Shown piece by piece: positions 8,012-17,320 of a DNA stretch of 64,000 nucleotides (the stretch's first letter is position 1; every line of letters starts with the position of its first letter). Source of the stretch: Elizabethkingia meningoseptica_A. Its GTDB lineage: Bacteria; Bacteroidota; Bacteroidia; Flavobacteriales; Weeksellaceae. Position numbers and translations under genes: made by a program. The notes beneath the pieces are model-generated. The model saw nothing but the letters and a program-made list of their open reading frames with translations. It was not told the DNA's origin and ran no database searches. Location: positions 681,589 to 745,588 of the forward strand of contig NZ_JBJDLK010000002.1 in the NCBI RefSeq assembly GCF_045762675.1, read 5' to 3'.

Positions 8012-9316
8012 TTATTTTGAAGCGGTGGTAAAATCGATAAGATAAGACTTCAACGGAAGATTATTCACAGAACGGAATCCTTCATCAATAAGCAATTGAT
8101 AACGCTGATCAGGCTTTAAATTCATAATTTGTAATCTTAATGTCTTTTTATCTTCAGAATAGCCTAATAGTCTTTCTATTTTCATTGCATTTCCCTCTCC
8201 TAGCGGTCCAAAATTAAAATTGGTAAAAAACATCATAGGTTCCGAAAATGTCAAAGTAATGATTTTAGTATTGGGGTTTACATTTTTGCTCCCGTTCTCA
8301 AACTCTTTAATCCCAACTACGGTAGGTCTGTTTGCTTCATATCCGCTGACATACTGAGCTACCGGTTTTTCGAAATATCCGGATTCATCGACGAATTTTT
8401 GCAAGACTGCTTCGTTATTGTAATCCAGTTCGATCATATGTTTGATTGCAGCTTTTTTATCCGATTGGCTTTCATAGTATTTTCCGGCAATTTCATTTCC
8501 GACAAAATAACCTAAGTCTGCAATACCAAAGCGGTTATTAGATGAATTCCATATCCAGTTGGAAGCTGTATTGATATAAGGTGTGAACATTTCTTTCACA
8601 AAAAGATTTTTTATTTCAGCTTCATGTGCATGTCCGTAAGCCATTGCCGGAACAGCAGATTTTTTATTTAACGATAGATTAGACACAAATTCTGCGACGC
8701 CTTCCATCACTACCTGCGTTAATAAATTGTTTCCGATAGTCGATTTTTGCTGCGTATGTACGTATTCATGTGCTGTTAAGGAAGCAAATGAATTAATTGG
8801 ATTACCCGCAAAATAAGCTTTTAACTGCGGATAGCTTTTATACATTTCAGAAATATCTACATCTTTGTCTGCCAGTGCACTCTCAGATCCTATCAGTACA
8901 TTCCCGCCCATTGTCGTAGCATTTGTTCTCAGTAAACCGACTGTAAAATATACGTTTGCCGGTTTTGCTTCAGGATAAACTTTCTTCAGCGCAGCAATAC
9001 TTTTTTCGACATTTTTAGCCTGATTTTTAGCTTTCAATGTCCGGGGTCTTATGGATGTCCAGAATTTTGGATATTTTCCGATAATATAAACATATTCTTC
9101 TGCCGTATATCTTCTGGCTTTCATAATATCGTGTAACCCGGGCGTTCCTTTTTCTATATACAATGTTTTGATAAGATTTACTTTTTGTAATGAGTCTTTT
9201 TCCACCACAATCTTATCATATGCCTTCCAGAAGTTTGTAACATCGGATGTATATACCTTCTGGCTAAAAAACATCGCCGGTACAAAAGCAATCAGAGAAA
9301 GTAGTTTTATTTTCAT
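8012..9316 (-). CDS. Secreted HExxH metalloprotease-like protein (DUF2268-like) with C-terminal Ig-like domain
   Basis: 434 residues. Signal peptide 1-18 ending F-F-S-Q. A zinc-protease motif H-E-Y-V-H stands in L-T-A-H-E-Y-V-H-T-Q-Q near residue 185, with the second-ligand region V-M-E-G-V-A-E-F-V about 20 residues later, as in gluzincin-like DUF2268 proteins. The last ~100 residues (P-T-V-V-G-I-K-E-F ... L-T-F-S-E-P-M) look like a bacterial Ig-like (SbsA-type) domain. It is the last gene of the exporter cluster, 44 bases after the tolC-like gene. It resembles in plan the metalloprotease-like protein at 24247-25659. The substrate is unknown; a protease acting on an exported peptide is an inference from context. 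Confidence 0.7.
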   Translation of the reverse strand: MKIKLLSLIAFVPAMFFSQKVYTSDVTNFWKAYDKIVVEKDSLQKVNLIKTLYIEKGTPGLHDIMKARRYTAEEYVYIIGKYPKFWTSIRPRTLKAKNQAKNVEKSIAALKKVYPEAKPANVYFTVGLLRTNATTMGGNVLIGSESALADKDVDISEMYKSYPQLKAYFAGNPINSFASLTAHEYVHTQQKSTIGNNLLTQVVMEGVAEFVSNLSLNKKSAVPAMAYGHAHEAEIKNLFVKEMFTPYINTASNWIWNSSNNRFGIADLGYFVGNEIAGKYYESQSDKKAAIKHMIELDYNNEAVLQKFVDESGYFEKPVAQYVSGYEANRPTVVGIKEFENGSKNVNPNTKIITLTFSEPMMFFTNFNFGPLGEGNAMKIERLLGYSEDKKTLRLQIMNLKPDQRYQLLIDEGFRSVNNLPLKSYLIDFTTASK

Positions 9317-9360
9317 ATTTCAGAATATATCAAAATTTGGTGATTTGATATCACTTATTA

Positions 9361-10656
9361 TTATTTATTATATATTTTCCACAGCTCTTCCTGGAGCATA
9401 ACATCATAACGGCTTTTAATAAGGTTGTAATTGGCCTGCAGCCAGTTATTACGTACAACAAAAAATGTATAGGCATCCATAAGGCCTTCTTTGTATTTTT
9501 CTTCAGATTTATCGAAGGATAATTTCTGATTTTCAAAATTTTGTTTCAGTAGTCTGTATTTCTCTTCAGAATTTACATATTGAATTTTAATTGCTTTCAG
9601 TGCGGTCACCAGATTACTGACTGTTTTTTCTTTTTCAAGATCAGCATTGAGTTTGTTCAGTTTGGCAATTTCCACATTGGATTTAACCTGTAATTTATTG
9701 AATACAGGGATGCTGAGATTAAAATATACCTGTTGGTTTTTGTTTTGATTAAACTGGTCAGAAAAGGGTGTGGCAGTCTGATTTCCACCTAATACTTTAT
9801 TGTAAAAAGTAGACCATGAATATTGTCCGTTTAGGGTTGGCAAATAACCGCTTCTTTCTACTCTGATCCTTTCTTCGGAAGCCTGAATTTCTTTTGATGC
9901 AGCGAGATAGGCGGGATTCTTTTCCAGCATTTCCTGAACAAAGCTTTCATTGGAAAAAGCCAGAAGCGAACTATTTTCAGGAGTTTCCTGTACAAAGTCA
10001 ATGTTATCTGAATTAATGGCTAATGCATTTAACAGGTTGTTTTTAGAAATTTCTTTCTGATTTTTAGCCGAAATCCATTGTTCCTGTAAAGTTCCCATAT
10101 TAGCTTTAATATCATAAATATCGCTTTTAGGGCGGTTACCAATTTCTACTTCTTTTTCAGTTCTTTTAATTTGTTCTTCTACACCATCCAGCTGCGTTTT
10201 CAGAACATTCAGCCAGGCTTTATCGTTTTGGTACTGAAAGAAAAGCTGAATCACATTAATGGCAATATCGTTTTGTGCCACCTTCAGCCTGTAATCCGAA
10301 CTTTCTTTATTCATTTTACTCAGAGAGATATTCATAAAATTTCTCCAGTTGAATAATTCCCAGTTAGCGGTTGCCGAGAATTGGGTCGTTCCCACATTTA
10401 GGGCTTCCCTTTGATTGGTTCCCGGATTAATGGTTGACCCGAAACTATAGTTCTGGCTTGTATTGGCACTAACAGAAGGCAGCAGCATTCCTTTTGAAGC
10501 TGTAATTTCCTGTTTACGCTGGTCAACTTTCAAAATACTCTGCTGTACTGTGGGATGTTTGCTTATAGCATACTCCAGTGTTTTTTGCAGGTCCCATTCT
10601 TCGGTCTGTTGCGCAGAGATTGTTATTCCGATAAAAATTAAAAATATTCTGTACAT
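9361..10656 (-). CDS. TolC-family outer-membrane efflux protein
   Basis: 431 residues with a signal peptide (ending I-S-A-Q) and two repeated OEP halves rich in long alpha-helical, Gln/Asn/Lys-rich stretches; the first half begins E-W-D-L-Q-K-T-L-E-Y-A-I-S-K-H-P-T-V. That is the standard start of TolC/OprM-like trimeric channels. It supplies the outer-membrane exit for the membrane-fusion protein, ATPase and permeases encoded upstream on the same strand. Confidence 0.92.
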   Translation of the reverse strand: MYRIFLIFIGITISAQQTEEWDLQKTLEYAISKHPTVQQSILKVDQRKQEITASKGMLLPSVSANTSQNYSFGSTINPGTNQREALNVGTTQFSATANWELFNWRNFMNISLSKMNKESSDYRLKVAQNDIAINVIQLFFQYQNDKAWLNVLKTQLDGVEEQIKRTEKEVEIGNRPKSDIYDIKANMGTLQEQWISAKNQKEISKNNLLNALAINSDNIDFVQETPENSSLLAFSNESFVQEMLEKNPAYLAASKEIQASEERIRVERSGYLPTLNGQYSWSTFYNKVLGGNQTATPFSDQFNQNKNQQVYFNLSIPVFNKLQVKSNVEIAKLNKLNADLEKEKTVSNLVTALKAIKIQYVNSEEKYRLLKQNFENQKLSFDKSEEKYKEGLMDAYTFFVVRNNWLQANYNLIKSRYDVMLQEELWKIYNK

Positions 10657-10789
10657 GGATTTTATTGTTTGTTGGCAGTTGTCCGTTATTCAGTACTTGT
10701 GCCTCAGTTCTTGGTTCTTGTGTCTTTCTTATTATCTCTTAATTCCCGGCTTCCATATCTTTCCATAAAGAATACAAGCGGCCGCAATG

Positions 10790-12238
10790 TTATTTATGAT
10801 CCAGTGTTTCTTCTGCAAATTTTATCCATTTTTCGTCCGGGATTTCAGCATCCAGGTAATAATCCGGTTGAATTCCTTTTCCGTCTATAGCCATATTCGG
10901 AATCCGCAGGCTTTTACTTAAGCTGTACCCCAGTTTAAACTCCTTACAAGGTGCATCTATATAATACATATTGGAAATATCCAGTACTCCGGCAGTAGTT
11001 GTTCCCATAAGCTTAACTTTTGTGCTTTGTTTTGCTGCCAGAAGAAACTGCTCGGCAGTACTTCCGTTACCGTTATTAATAAGAACAGCTATTTTCTGAG
11101 GATATTTCAGAACGGTACTGTATTGATTCACTTCTATTCCGGACTCATCCAGTTGCACAAATTTTCCTAATTGTGTATTCAGTGTCCCATAAGCTTTTTT
11201 AAAATAGGTCTGACTTAACTCACTAAAATTTTTATCTTCAGCCAGATCCAGCATTCTCTTATTATTAAGCGGTGTAGAATAATAGAGAATTCCTACTGTA
11301 CGAATCGGATTGGTGTATAACAATGGTAAAAGCTTATTAAATGACATATCGCTGCCACCACCGTTATTCCTGATATCAATAATAAAATTGGGTGTATTTT
11401 CAATAAGACTGCTATTGGCTGATATGATACTGTCTATTGCTTTTTTATGCTGTTCGCCAAAGCTTGGTATCCGGATATAGGTTGTGGTTTCAGATATTTT
11501 TTTGAAATACGGTTTCGTAGCCGATATGGCTTCAATATAATTATTGATCTCTTCTGAATCTTTAAAAGGGGAAGCATTACGTACTAAACTGAACTGGCCA
11601 ATCGATAAATGATTTTTACCGATCATTTTAACCGGAAGGTTTTCCTGTTTAGTAAAGTCCCTGATAAAAAACATACCTTTATCTCCCGTTTTATCAGTGT
11701 TTATCTTAAGCTTAACCTGTCCTTCACGCCATCCGGTTCCTTCCTGTTCCAAGACAAATCCGACATAGTTATTTCCCGTTTTTTTAATACCGATAACATA
11801 GGGACCTGTTTTCCATATACCTTCATAGGATGGTTCTTTAATTGTTGTGAGGTATTGATTAAATTCTTTCCTTTTGATTTTCACGGTCTCCTGATCGGGA
11901 TTTGTTATTATGGAAGGAGTTACAGGAGTTTGTGTCTGCGGATTTTCATTTAACCGGATATTAATATGCCCGGATCTGAAAAATGTAAGCCATTCATATA
12001 ATACCGGAGTACACTCCTTTAATGTTTTGGCTTTTTTCACTTTCATCAATATTTTCTCATTGTTTGCCTGATAGGCATCTTTTCCTTTTTGTTCAAGAGC
12101 ATACTGAAAACCGGCATCGTTTTCTTCAAAGGTTTTCTTTACCCACTGAAAATTTTGTTCACAATTACACTTTTCTTGTTTTTCCTGTGCAAAGCTTAGC
12201 ACAGAAAAAAGACATATAAACAGGGCATTTATTTTCAT
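10790..12238 (-). CDS. Secreted S41-family (C-terminal processing type) serine peptidase
   Basis: 482 residues. Signal peptide 1-17 (ending S-F-A-Q). The catalytic domain is in the C-terminal half: I-I-D-I-R-N-N-G-G-G-S-D (oxyanion strand) near residue 288, then N-G-N-G-S-T-A-E-Q-F-L-L-A-A-K, containing the nucleophile serine and the general-base lysine region typical of S41 tail-specific proteases. I see no clear PDZ domain. It lies between the permease array and tolC and is probably an accessory of the same export system, acting in the periplasm. Confidence 0.85.
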   Translation of the reverse strand: MKINALFICLFSVLSFAQEKQEKCNCEQNFQWVKKTFEENDAGFQYALEQKGKDAYQANNEKILMKVKKAKTLKECTPVLYEWLTFFRSGHINIRLNENPQTQTPVTPSIITNPDQETVKIKRKEFNQYLTTIKEPSYEGIWKTGPYVIGIKKTGNNYVGFVLEQEGTGWREGQVKLKINTDKTGDKGMFFIRDFTKQENLPVKMIGKNHLSIGQFSLVRNASPFKDSEEINNYIEAISATKPYFKKISETTTYIRIPSFGEQHKKAIDSIISANSSLIENTPNFIIDIRNNGGGSDMSFNKLLPLLYTNPIRTVGILYYSTPLNNKRMLDLAEDKNFSELSQTYFKKAYGTLNTQLGKFVQLDESGIEVNQYSTVLKYPQKIAVLINNGNGSTAEQFLLAAKQSTKVKLMGTTTAGVLDISNMYYIDAPCKEFKLGYSLSKSLRIPNMAIDGKGIQPDYYLDAEIPDEKWIKFAEETLDHK

Positions 12239-12317
12239 AGCATTGATAGTTAATAGTTAATTAATCGGGTTAACAGGTGAATAAGTTAATAGTCAATTTC
12301 GTATTTCATCATTGAAT

Positions 12318-14738
12318 TCATTCGTATTTCAGGTATTTCACTAATTCGACTTTTGTCGCTCCGTACGCTTTTATACTCACCACAAGGAAGGTCAACAATA
12401 AAAGAATAATCATACTTAACATGTAAGGCCACCAAGGCATTTCTATACGATACGCAAATTCTTTCAGCCATTCGTTCATAAAATAATAGCTTACCGGAAT
12501 ACTCAACAGCACAGCTAAAGCCGTTACCCAAAGGAACTTCCTCGTAAGATCTTTAATCAGAACGCCGTCAGATGCCCCCAGTGTTTTTTTAATGGCTACA
12601 TCTTTCAGTTTTTGTTCGATCATCAGACTGGACAAGGCAAAAAGCCCTAAAAGTGCTACTATTAGCACCGCCAGATTGAGGATAAAGAACAATGCTTTTT
12701 GCTTTTCATATTTTTCAAAAGTTTTAGCAAAGGTCTTATCCACAAAGCTGTACTCAAAAGGATACCCCGGTTCTTCTTTGGTAGTCCAGAATTTTTTAAT
12801 ACGCATCAGTGTCCCGTTAATATCATTTCCGGATAGCTTAATCTGAATATTCGCCATACTATTTTTAGTCCAGTTCCTGTCGATATTAAAAAATAACATA
12901 GGCATGACGGGCTGATCAACGCCATTGATGTAAAAGTCTTTATTAACGCCAATAATTTTATATTTCTTTTTGGAATCCCAACCCGGATAAACTTCTTTAC
13001 CTAATGCCGATTGATTATTCCATCCCATTTTACGGACAAACTCTTCATTTGCTATGGTTCCAAACATAGTATCAGAAGCAATTTTTATATTGAGATCTCT
13101 GCCGGAAATAAGTTTTATATTATAAAATTTGAAATAATTAAGGTCTATAGCTCCACAACCCACATTTGAAATGGCTTTGGTTGTATCCAGTGCATTACTA
13201 ACTGCAGAAGAATTATTTATCCCTACTCCGAGAGAGATAAGAGAACCTGTGATATCCTCAACACCAGGAATTTTATTCATTTCATCTTTAAGCCTTGTAT
13301 ATTTTTTATAGTTATCTTGAAAATTCAATTTCTTAAACTCAATCTGAATAACCTGATCTCCATTAAATCCTAAATCTTTATTCATCATATACCGGACCTG
13401 AGTATATATAATAAGGGAACAAATGATAAAAAAAGATGAAATAATGAGTTGTAGTGTAAGAATGAAATTCCGTAACCATACGCCTTGTTTACTTCCTGAG
13501 AAATTCCCCTTCAAGGTGTTAATTGGTTTAAAATCAGAAAGATAAACAGCCGGAATAATACCGGATATCAAAATGAAAATAAATAACAGAAAAACTGAAT
13601 ACAAAATAGCATTCGTATTTCTCAACATCATTTCTTTTCCTAAAAACTTATTGTAAGAAGGAAGCATAAGCTCCAGAACAACCAATGATAATAAATAGGC
13701 GGCAATACATATCATTGCATTTTCTATAATGAATTGTATTATCACCATTATTTTTGAGCCACCCATTGCTTTTCTTACTCCAACCTCTTTTGCCCGCTGT
13801 GAGGACTGAGCCGTTTTTAAATTAATAAGATTAATGCCCGACATAATGAGAATAAGTGCAGAAAGGGCTAATAAAATCAAAATTGTTTTCTTATCACCTT
13901 TTTTTATGCCTTCACTTCTGGCATCAAGCTTCATCTTACTTAATGGTACAAGGTATACTTGTGATCTGTCTTTTTTATCATCATACTTTTCACCCCATTT
14001 TTCGGTAGCAATTTTTTCTTCTTTCGACAACTGATCCGAGAGTTTTTTTTCCAGATTTTTAATATCAGTTCCCGGTTTTATTTTAAAGAATCCCCAATAA
14101 CTATAATTTGTCCAGTTATCTTTTGCTGCTTCCAGCCCCGTCTGTTTAACAATATAACCGGGAGTGAATACACTATTGGTTTGTGGTAGTCTGTATACCG
14201 CTGTAACCACATAACTTTTATTATTATTGTCTGTCTTCAGAATTTTTCCGATACATTCTGTATATGCTTTTCCAAAAAGTGCTTTAGCGGTTTCTTCAGA
14301 AAGCACTATTTTACCCTCATCACTAAGGGCATTTTTAAAACTACCTGCTATTTTTTCATAAGGAAAAAAGTCAAAATAAGAATTGATAGCCCTGGCTGAT
14401 GCAGTGTAAACAGATTTATCTTCATAAATCAGTCTGTTTTCTCCTCCAAATACATTGGCAACTGTAAAGTCTTCTATTTCATCAAACCTTTCTTTGGAAA
14501 CATATAATGCCGGATAACTTGATAAAGCAATATTTCCAAAAGTGACATTTTTGTTTTCCACAAAATAAATATTGTCTTTATCAGGCACCCAGTTTTCATA
14601 ACTCTTTTCATCCTGCCAGTTTAGATAGACCAAAAGAAATATAGAAAACCCTATTGTAAGCCCTAAAAGATTAATAAGACTTACAAGCCAGTTTTTTCTG
14701 TAATTGGTAAACGCTATTTTTAACCAGTTATGTAACAT
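12318..14738 (-). CDS. MacB/FtsX-type ABC transporter permease, paralogue 4 of 4
   Basis: 806 residues: N-terminal transmembrane helix 15-40, a periplasmic MacB-PCD-like domain (to about 280), an FtsX helix bundle (about 285-430), a second periplasmic domain, and a second FtsX bundle (about 690-800). The coupling-helix motifs are A-K-E-V-G-V-R-K-A-M-G-G-S and D-V-A-I-K-K-T-L-G-A-S-D-G. No ATPase domain is fused. The last ~105 residues are almost identical to the next permease (14810-17242), which suggests recent gene conversion. A single Arg-to-Gly change (K-A-Y-G-A-T-K against K-A-Y-R-A-T-K) marks this copy. Confidence 0.92.
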   Translation of the reverse strand: MLHNWLKIAFTNYRKNWLVSLINLLGLTIGFSIFLLVYLNWQDEKSYENWVPDKDNIYFVENKNVTFGNIALSSYPALYVSKERFDEIEDFTVANVFGGENRLIYEDKSVYTASARAINSYFDFFPYEKIAGSFKNALSDEGKIVLSEETAKALFGKAYTECIGKILKTDNNNKSYVVTAVYRLPQTNSVFTPGYIVKQTGLEAAKDNWTNYSYWGFFKIKPGTDIKNLEKKLSDQLSKEEKIATEKWGEKYDDKKDRSQVYLVPLSKMKLDARSEGIKKGDKKTILILLALSALILIMSGINLINLKTAQSSQRAKEVGVRKAMGGSKIMVIIQFIIENAMICIAAYLLSLVVLELMLPSYNKFLGKEMMLRNTNAILYSVFLLFIFILISGIIPAVYLSDFKPINTLKGNFSGSKQGVWLRNFILTLQLIISSFFIICSLIIYTQVRYMMNKDLGFNGDQVIQIEFKKLNFQDNYKKYTRLKDEMNKIPGVEDITGSLISLGVGINNSSAVSNALDTTKAISNVGCGAIDLNYFKFYNIKLISGRDLNIKIASDTMFGTIANEEFVRKMGWNNQSALGKEVYPGWDSKKKYKIIGVNKDFYINGVDQPVMPMLFFNIDRNWTKNSMANIQIKLSGNDINGTLMRIKKFWTTKEEPGYPFEYSFVDKTFAKTFEKYEKQKALFFILNLAVLIVALLGLFALSSLMIEQKLKDVAIKKTLGASDGVLIKDLTRKFLWVTALAVLLSIPVSYYFMNEWLKEFAYRIEMPWWPYMLSMIILLLLTFLVVSIKAYGATKVELVKYLKYE

Positions 14739-14809
14739 TGTTTCTTAGTTAATGGATCGGGTCAACAGTTGAATAAGTTAATAGTCAATTTCGTATCTCA
14801 TCATTGAAA

Positions 14810-17242
14810 TCATTCGTATTTCAGGTATTTCACTAATTCGACTTTTGTGGCTCTGTACGCTTTTATACTCACCACAAGGAAGGTCAACAATAAAAGAATA
14901 ATCATACTTAACATGTAAGGCCACCATGGCATTTCTATACGATACGCGAATTCTTTCAGCCATTCGTTCATAAAATAGTAGCTTACCGGAATACTTAGCA
15001 GCACAGCTAAAGCCGTTACCCAAAGGAACTTCCTCGTGAGATCTTTAATCAGAGCTCCGTCAGATGCCCCCAGTGTTTTTTTAATGGCAACATCTTTCAG
15101 CTTTTGTTCGATCATCAGACTGGATAAGGCAAAAAGTCCTAAAAGTGCTACTACAAGTACAACAGAATTAAGAATAGTAAACAACAGACGCTGCTTTTTA
15201 TACTTATCGAAGGTCTTAGCAAAGTTTTCATTTACAAAATTCCCTACAAACGGATAGCCTGGTTCTACTTCTGTTTGCCAGTATTTTTTGATGCGTTCAG
15301 TATTTTCAGCAATATTGTCGCCGGAAAGTTTTATCTGTAAATTGGTCATTTGATTTTTTGACCAGTACCGCTGATAATTAAAGAACATCACCGGAGTCAC
15401 TTCATTTTTTACACTTCCGTAATAAAAGTTTTTCACTACACCTATAATAAGCATATTGGTACTTTTTTTATCCATTCCGCTCCAGATTTCTTTTCCCAGT
15501 GCCTCTTCATTACTCCAGCGCAAGTCTTTAACAAATGCTTCGTTAACGATTAATCCTCTCGCTGTATCTGTTGTCATTTTAGGGTTGAAATCGCGGCCTG
15601 CAACAAATTTTATATTATAGAATTTAAAATAATTGAGGTCTATAGCTCCGATTCCCGCGGATGTTGATCTTGTAGAATCTTTTTTATACATAGCACCGGA
15701 TGTGTTTACCACACCTCTTCCCATAGTCTGCGAGGAACCTGTAACATCCAGAACTCCCGGAAAACGTTTTATTTTTTCTTTATATATTTCATATTTACGC
15801 TGATTATACTCATTATCAATAAAATTGGTTTTTTGAAATTTGATCTGGAAAACCTGATTTCCATTGAAACCAAGATCCTTATCCATCATATAATTCACTT
15901 GCTTATAAATAACCAGGGAAGAAATAATAAAGAAAGAAGAGATAATCAGCTGTATTGTCAGAATTAAATTCCGAAGCCAGATACCATGTTTACTCCTTGC
16001 AAAATTTCCTTTTAGCGTCTGAATGGGATTAAAGTTGGAAAGATAAGTCGCCGGGATAATACCGGATATAAAGGTAAAAATGAATAAAATAAGAATTGTA
16101 TAAACATAAATACTAACTCCGTCAACATGAATTTCTTTTTTTAAAAATTTACTGTATACCGGAAGTAATAATTCCAAAAGCACCATAGAGATAATAAATG
16201 CAGTACAATACACTATAAAAGTTTCTAAAAGAAACTGCAGAATAATTTTCGATTTGGAGCCTCCCAATACTTTTCTTACGCCCACTTCTTTGGCTCGTTG
16301 TGATGCCTGAGCCGTATTCAGATTAATGAAATTAATTCCTGAAAGTACTAAAATTAAGACAGCCAGTGATAATAAAATGATAATAGATTTCTTATCACCT
16401 TTCATAATTCCGAAACCTTTAGCATCCAGTTTCATATCACGGATGTTGGTTAAATGAACTTTTATAGGTTTTTCATTTGGTGCCCAGCCTCCTCTTACCG
16501 ATTCCGCTCTTTCCCCTGCATCATCCCATTTGGATAGTTTTTCCTCCAGTTTAGCAAGGTCTGTATTGGGTTTTACCTTAAAAAATCCAAAGTAACTATA
16601 GTTGGTCCAACTGTTTTTACTGTTGTTAATGAAAGGTTCTCTTGTAATATAGCCACCTCTGAATACTGTATTTTCATAATCTGCCGGAAGTTTATAAATC
16701 GCCTGTACCACATATTTACTTCCGTCATTATCCGATATTACTGTTTTGCCTATGCTATTCAGATAATCTTTATCAAACAGCTGTTTTGCAGTGTCTTCTG
16801 AAAGTGCTATTGAATTATTATCAACAAAAATATTGTCATAGTTCCCTGCAACTTTAGGGAACTGAAATACCTTAAAAAAATCCTCGGTAGCATAAATTGG
16901 CGTAGTATAGGCAGAACGGCCGTCCACGACTATTTTATTCTCGGAATCCGGCCATATATTGGCTACAGAATAGTTTTCAATTTCCGGAAACATTTTTGGA
17001 GAAGTATATAAGACAGGATAATTAATATTAGATGCATAGCTATTCTTTCCTGTTTCCAGTTCAACAAAATAGATGTTTTCATTACCGGGAACCCATTTTT
17101 CATAGGCTTTTTCGTCCTGCCAGTTCAGAAAGACTAATAGAAATATAGTCAAACCCAGCGATAAGCCTAAAAGGTTAATTATAGTTGTTAACCAGTTTTT
17201 CTTATAGTTTGTGAATGCTATTTTAATCCAATTCTTTATCAT
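14810..17242 (-). CDS. MacB/FtsX-type ABC transporter permease, paralogue 3 of 4
   Basis: 810 residues with the same plan as its neighbours: N-terminal helix, periplasmic domain, FtsX bundle with A-K-E-V-G-V-R-K-V-L-G-G-S, second periplasmic domain, second FtsX bundle with D-V-A-I-K-K-T-L-G-A-S-D-G. It clusters with 12318-14738 by its near-identical C-terminus and by the related spacer downstream of both genes. The periplasmic domains differ strongly, so the substrate- or partner-facing part has diverged while the ATPase-facing part has been kept the same. Confidence 0.92.
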   Translation of the reverse strand: MIKNWIKIAFTNYKKNWLTTIINLLGLSLGLTIFLLVFLNWQDEKAYEKWVPGNENIYFVELETGKNSYASNINYPVLYTSPKMFPEIENYSVANIWPDSENKIVVDGRSAYTTPIYATEDFFKVFQFPKVAGNYDNIFVDNNSIALSEDTAKQLFDKDYLNSIGKTVISDNDGSKYVVQAIYKLPADYENTVFRGGYITREPFINNSKNSWTNYSYFGFFKVKPNTDLAKLEEKLSKWDDAGERAESVRGGWAPNEKPIKVHLTNIRDMKLDAKGFGIMKGDKKSIIILLSLAVLILVLSGINFINLNTAQASQRAKEVGVRKVLGGSKSKIILQFLLETFIVYCTAFIISMVLLELLLPVYSKFLKKEIHVDGVSIYVYTILILFIFTFISGIIPATYLSNFNPIQTLKGNFARSKHGIWLRNLILTIQLIISSFFIISSLVIYKQVNYMMDKDLGFNGNQVFQIKFQKTNFIDNEYNQRKYEIYKEKIKRFPGVLDVTGSSQTMGRGVVNTSGAMYKKDSTRSTSAGIGAIDLNYFKFYNIKFVAGRDFNPKMTTDTARGLIVNEAFVKDLRWSNEEALGKEIWSGMDKKSTNMLIIGVVKNFYYGSVKNEVTPVMFFNYQRYWSKNQMTNLQIKLSGDNIAENTERIKKYWQTEVEPGYPFVGNFVNENFAKTFDKYKKQRLLFTILNSVVLVVALLGLFALSSLMIEQKLKDVAIKKTLGASDGALIKDLTRKFLWVTALAVLLSIPVSYYFMNEWLKEFAYRIEMPWWPYMLSMIILLLLTFLVVSIKAYRATKVELVKYLKYE

Positions 17243-17320
17243 TGGTTAATTGTTAATTGTTAATGATTAATTTTCTAAATACATATTTCTAACTTCGTAA
17301 TTCGTACTTCATAACTCGCA
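17243..17320. repeat. Duplicated intergenic spacer, copy A
   Basis: Almost identical to 19763-19833 over its whole length. The main difference is one extra 7-base unit (TGTTAAT) in this copy. It separates permease paralogues 3 and 2. Confidence 0.9.
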
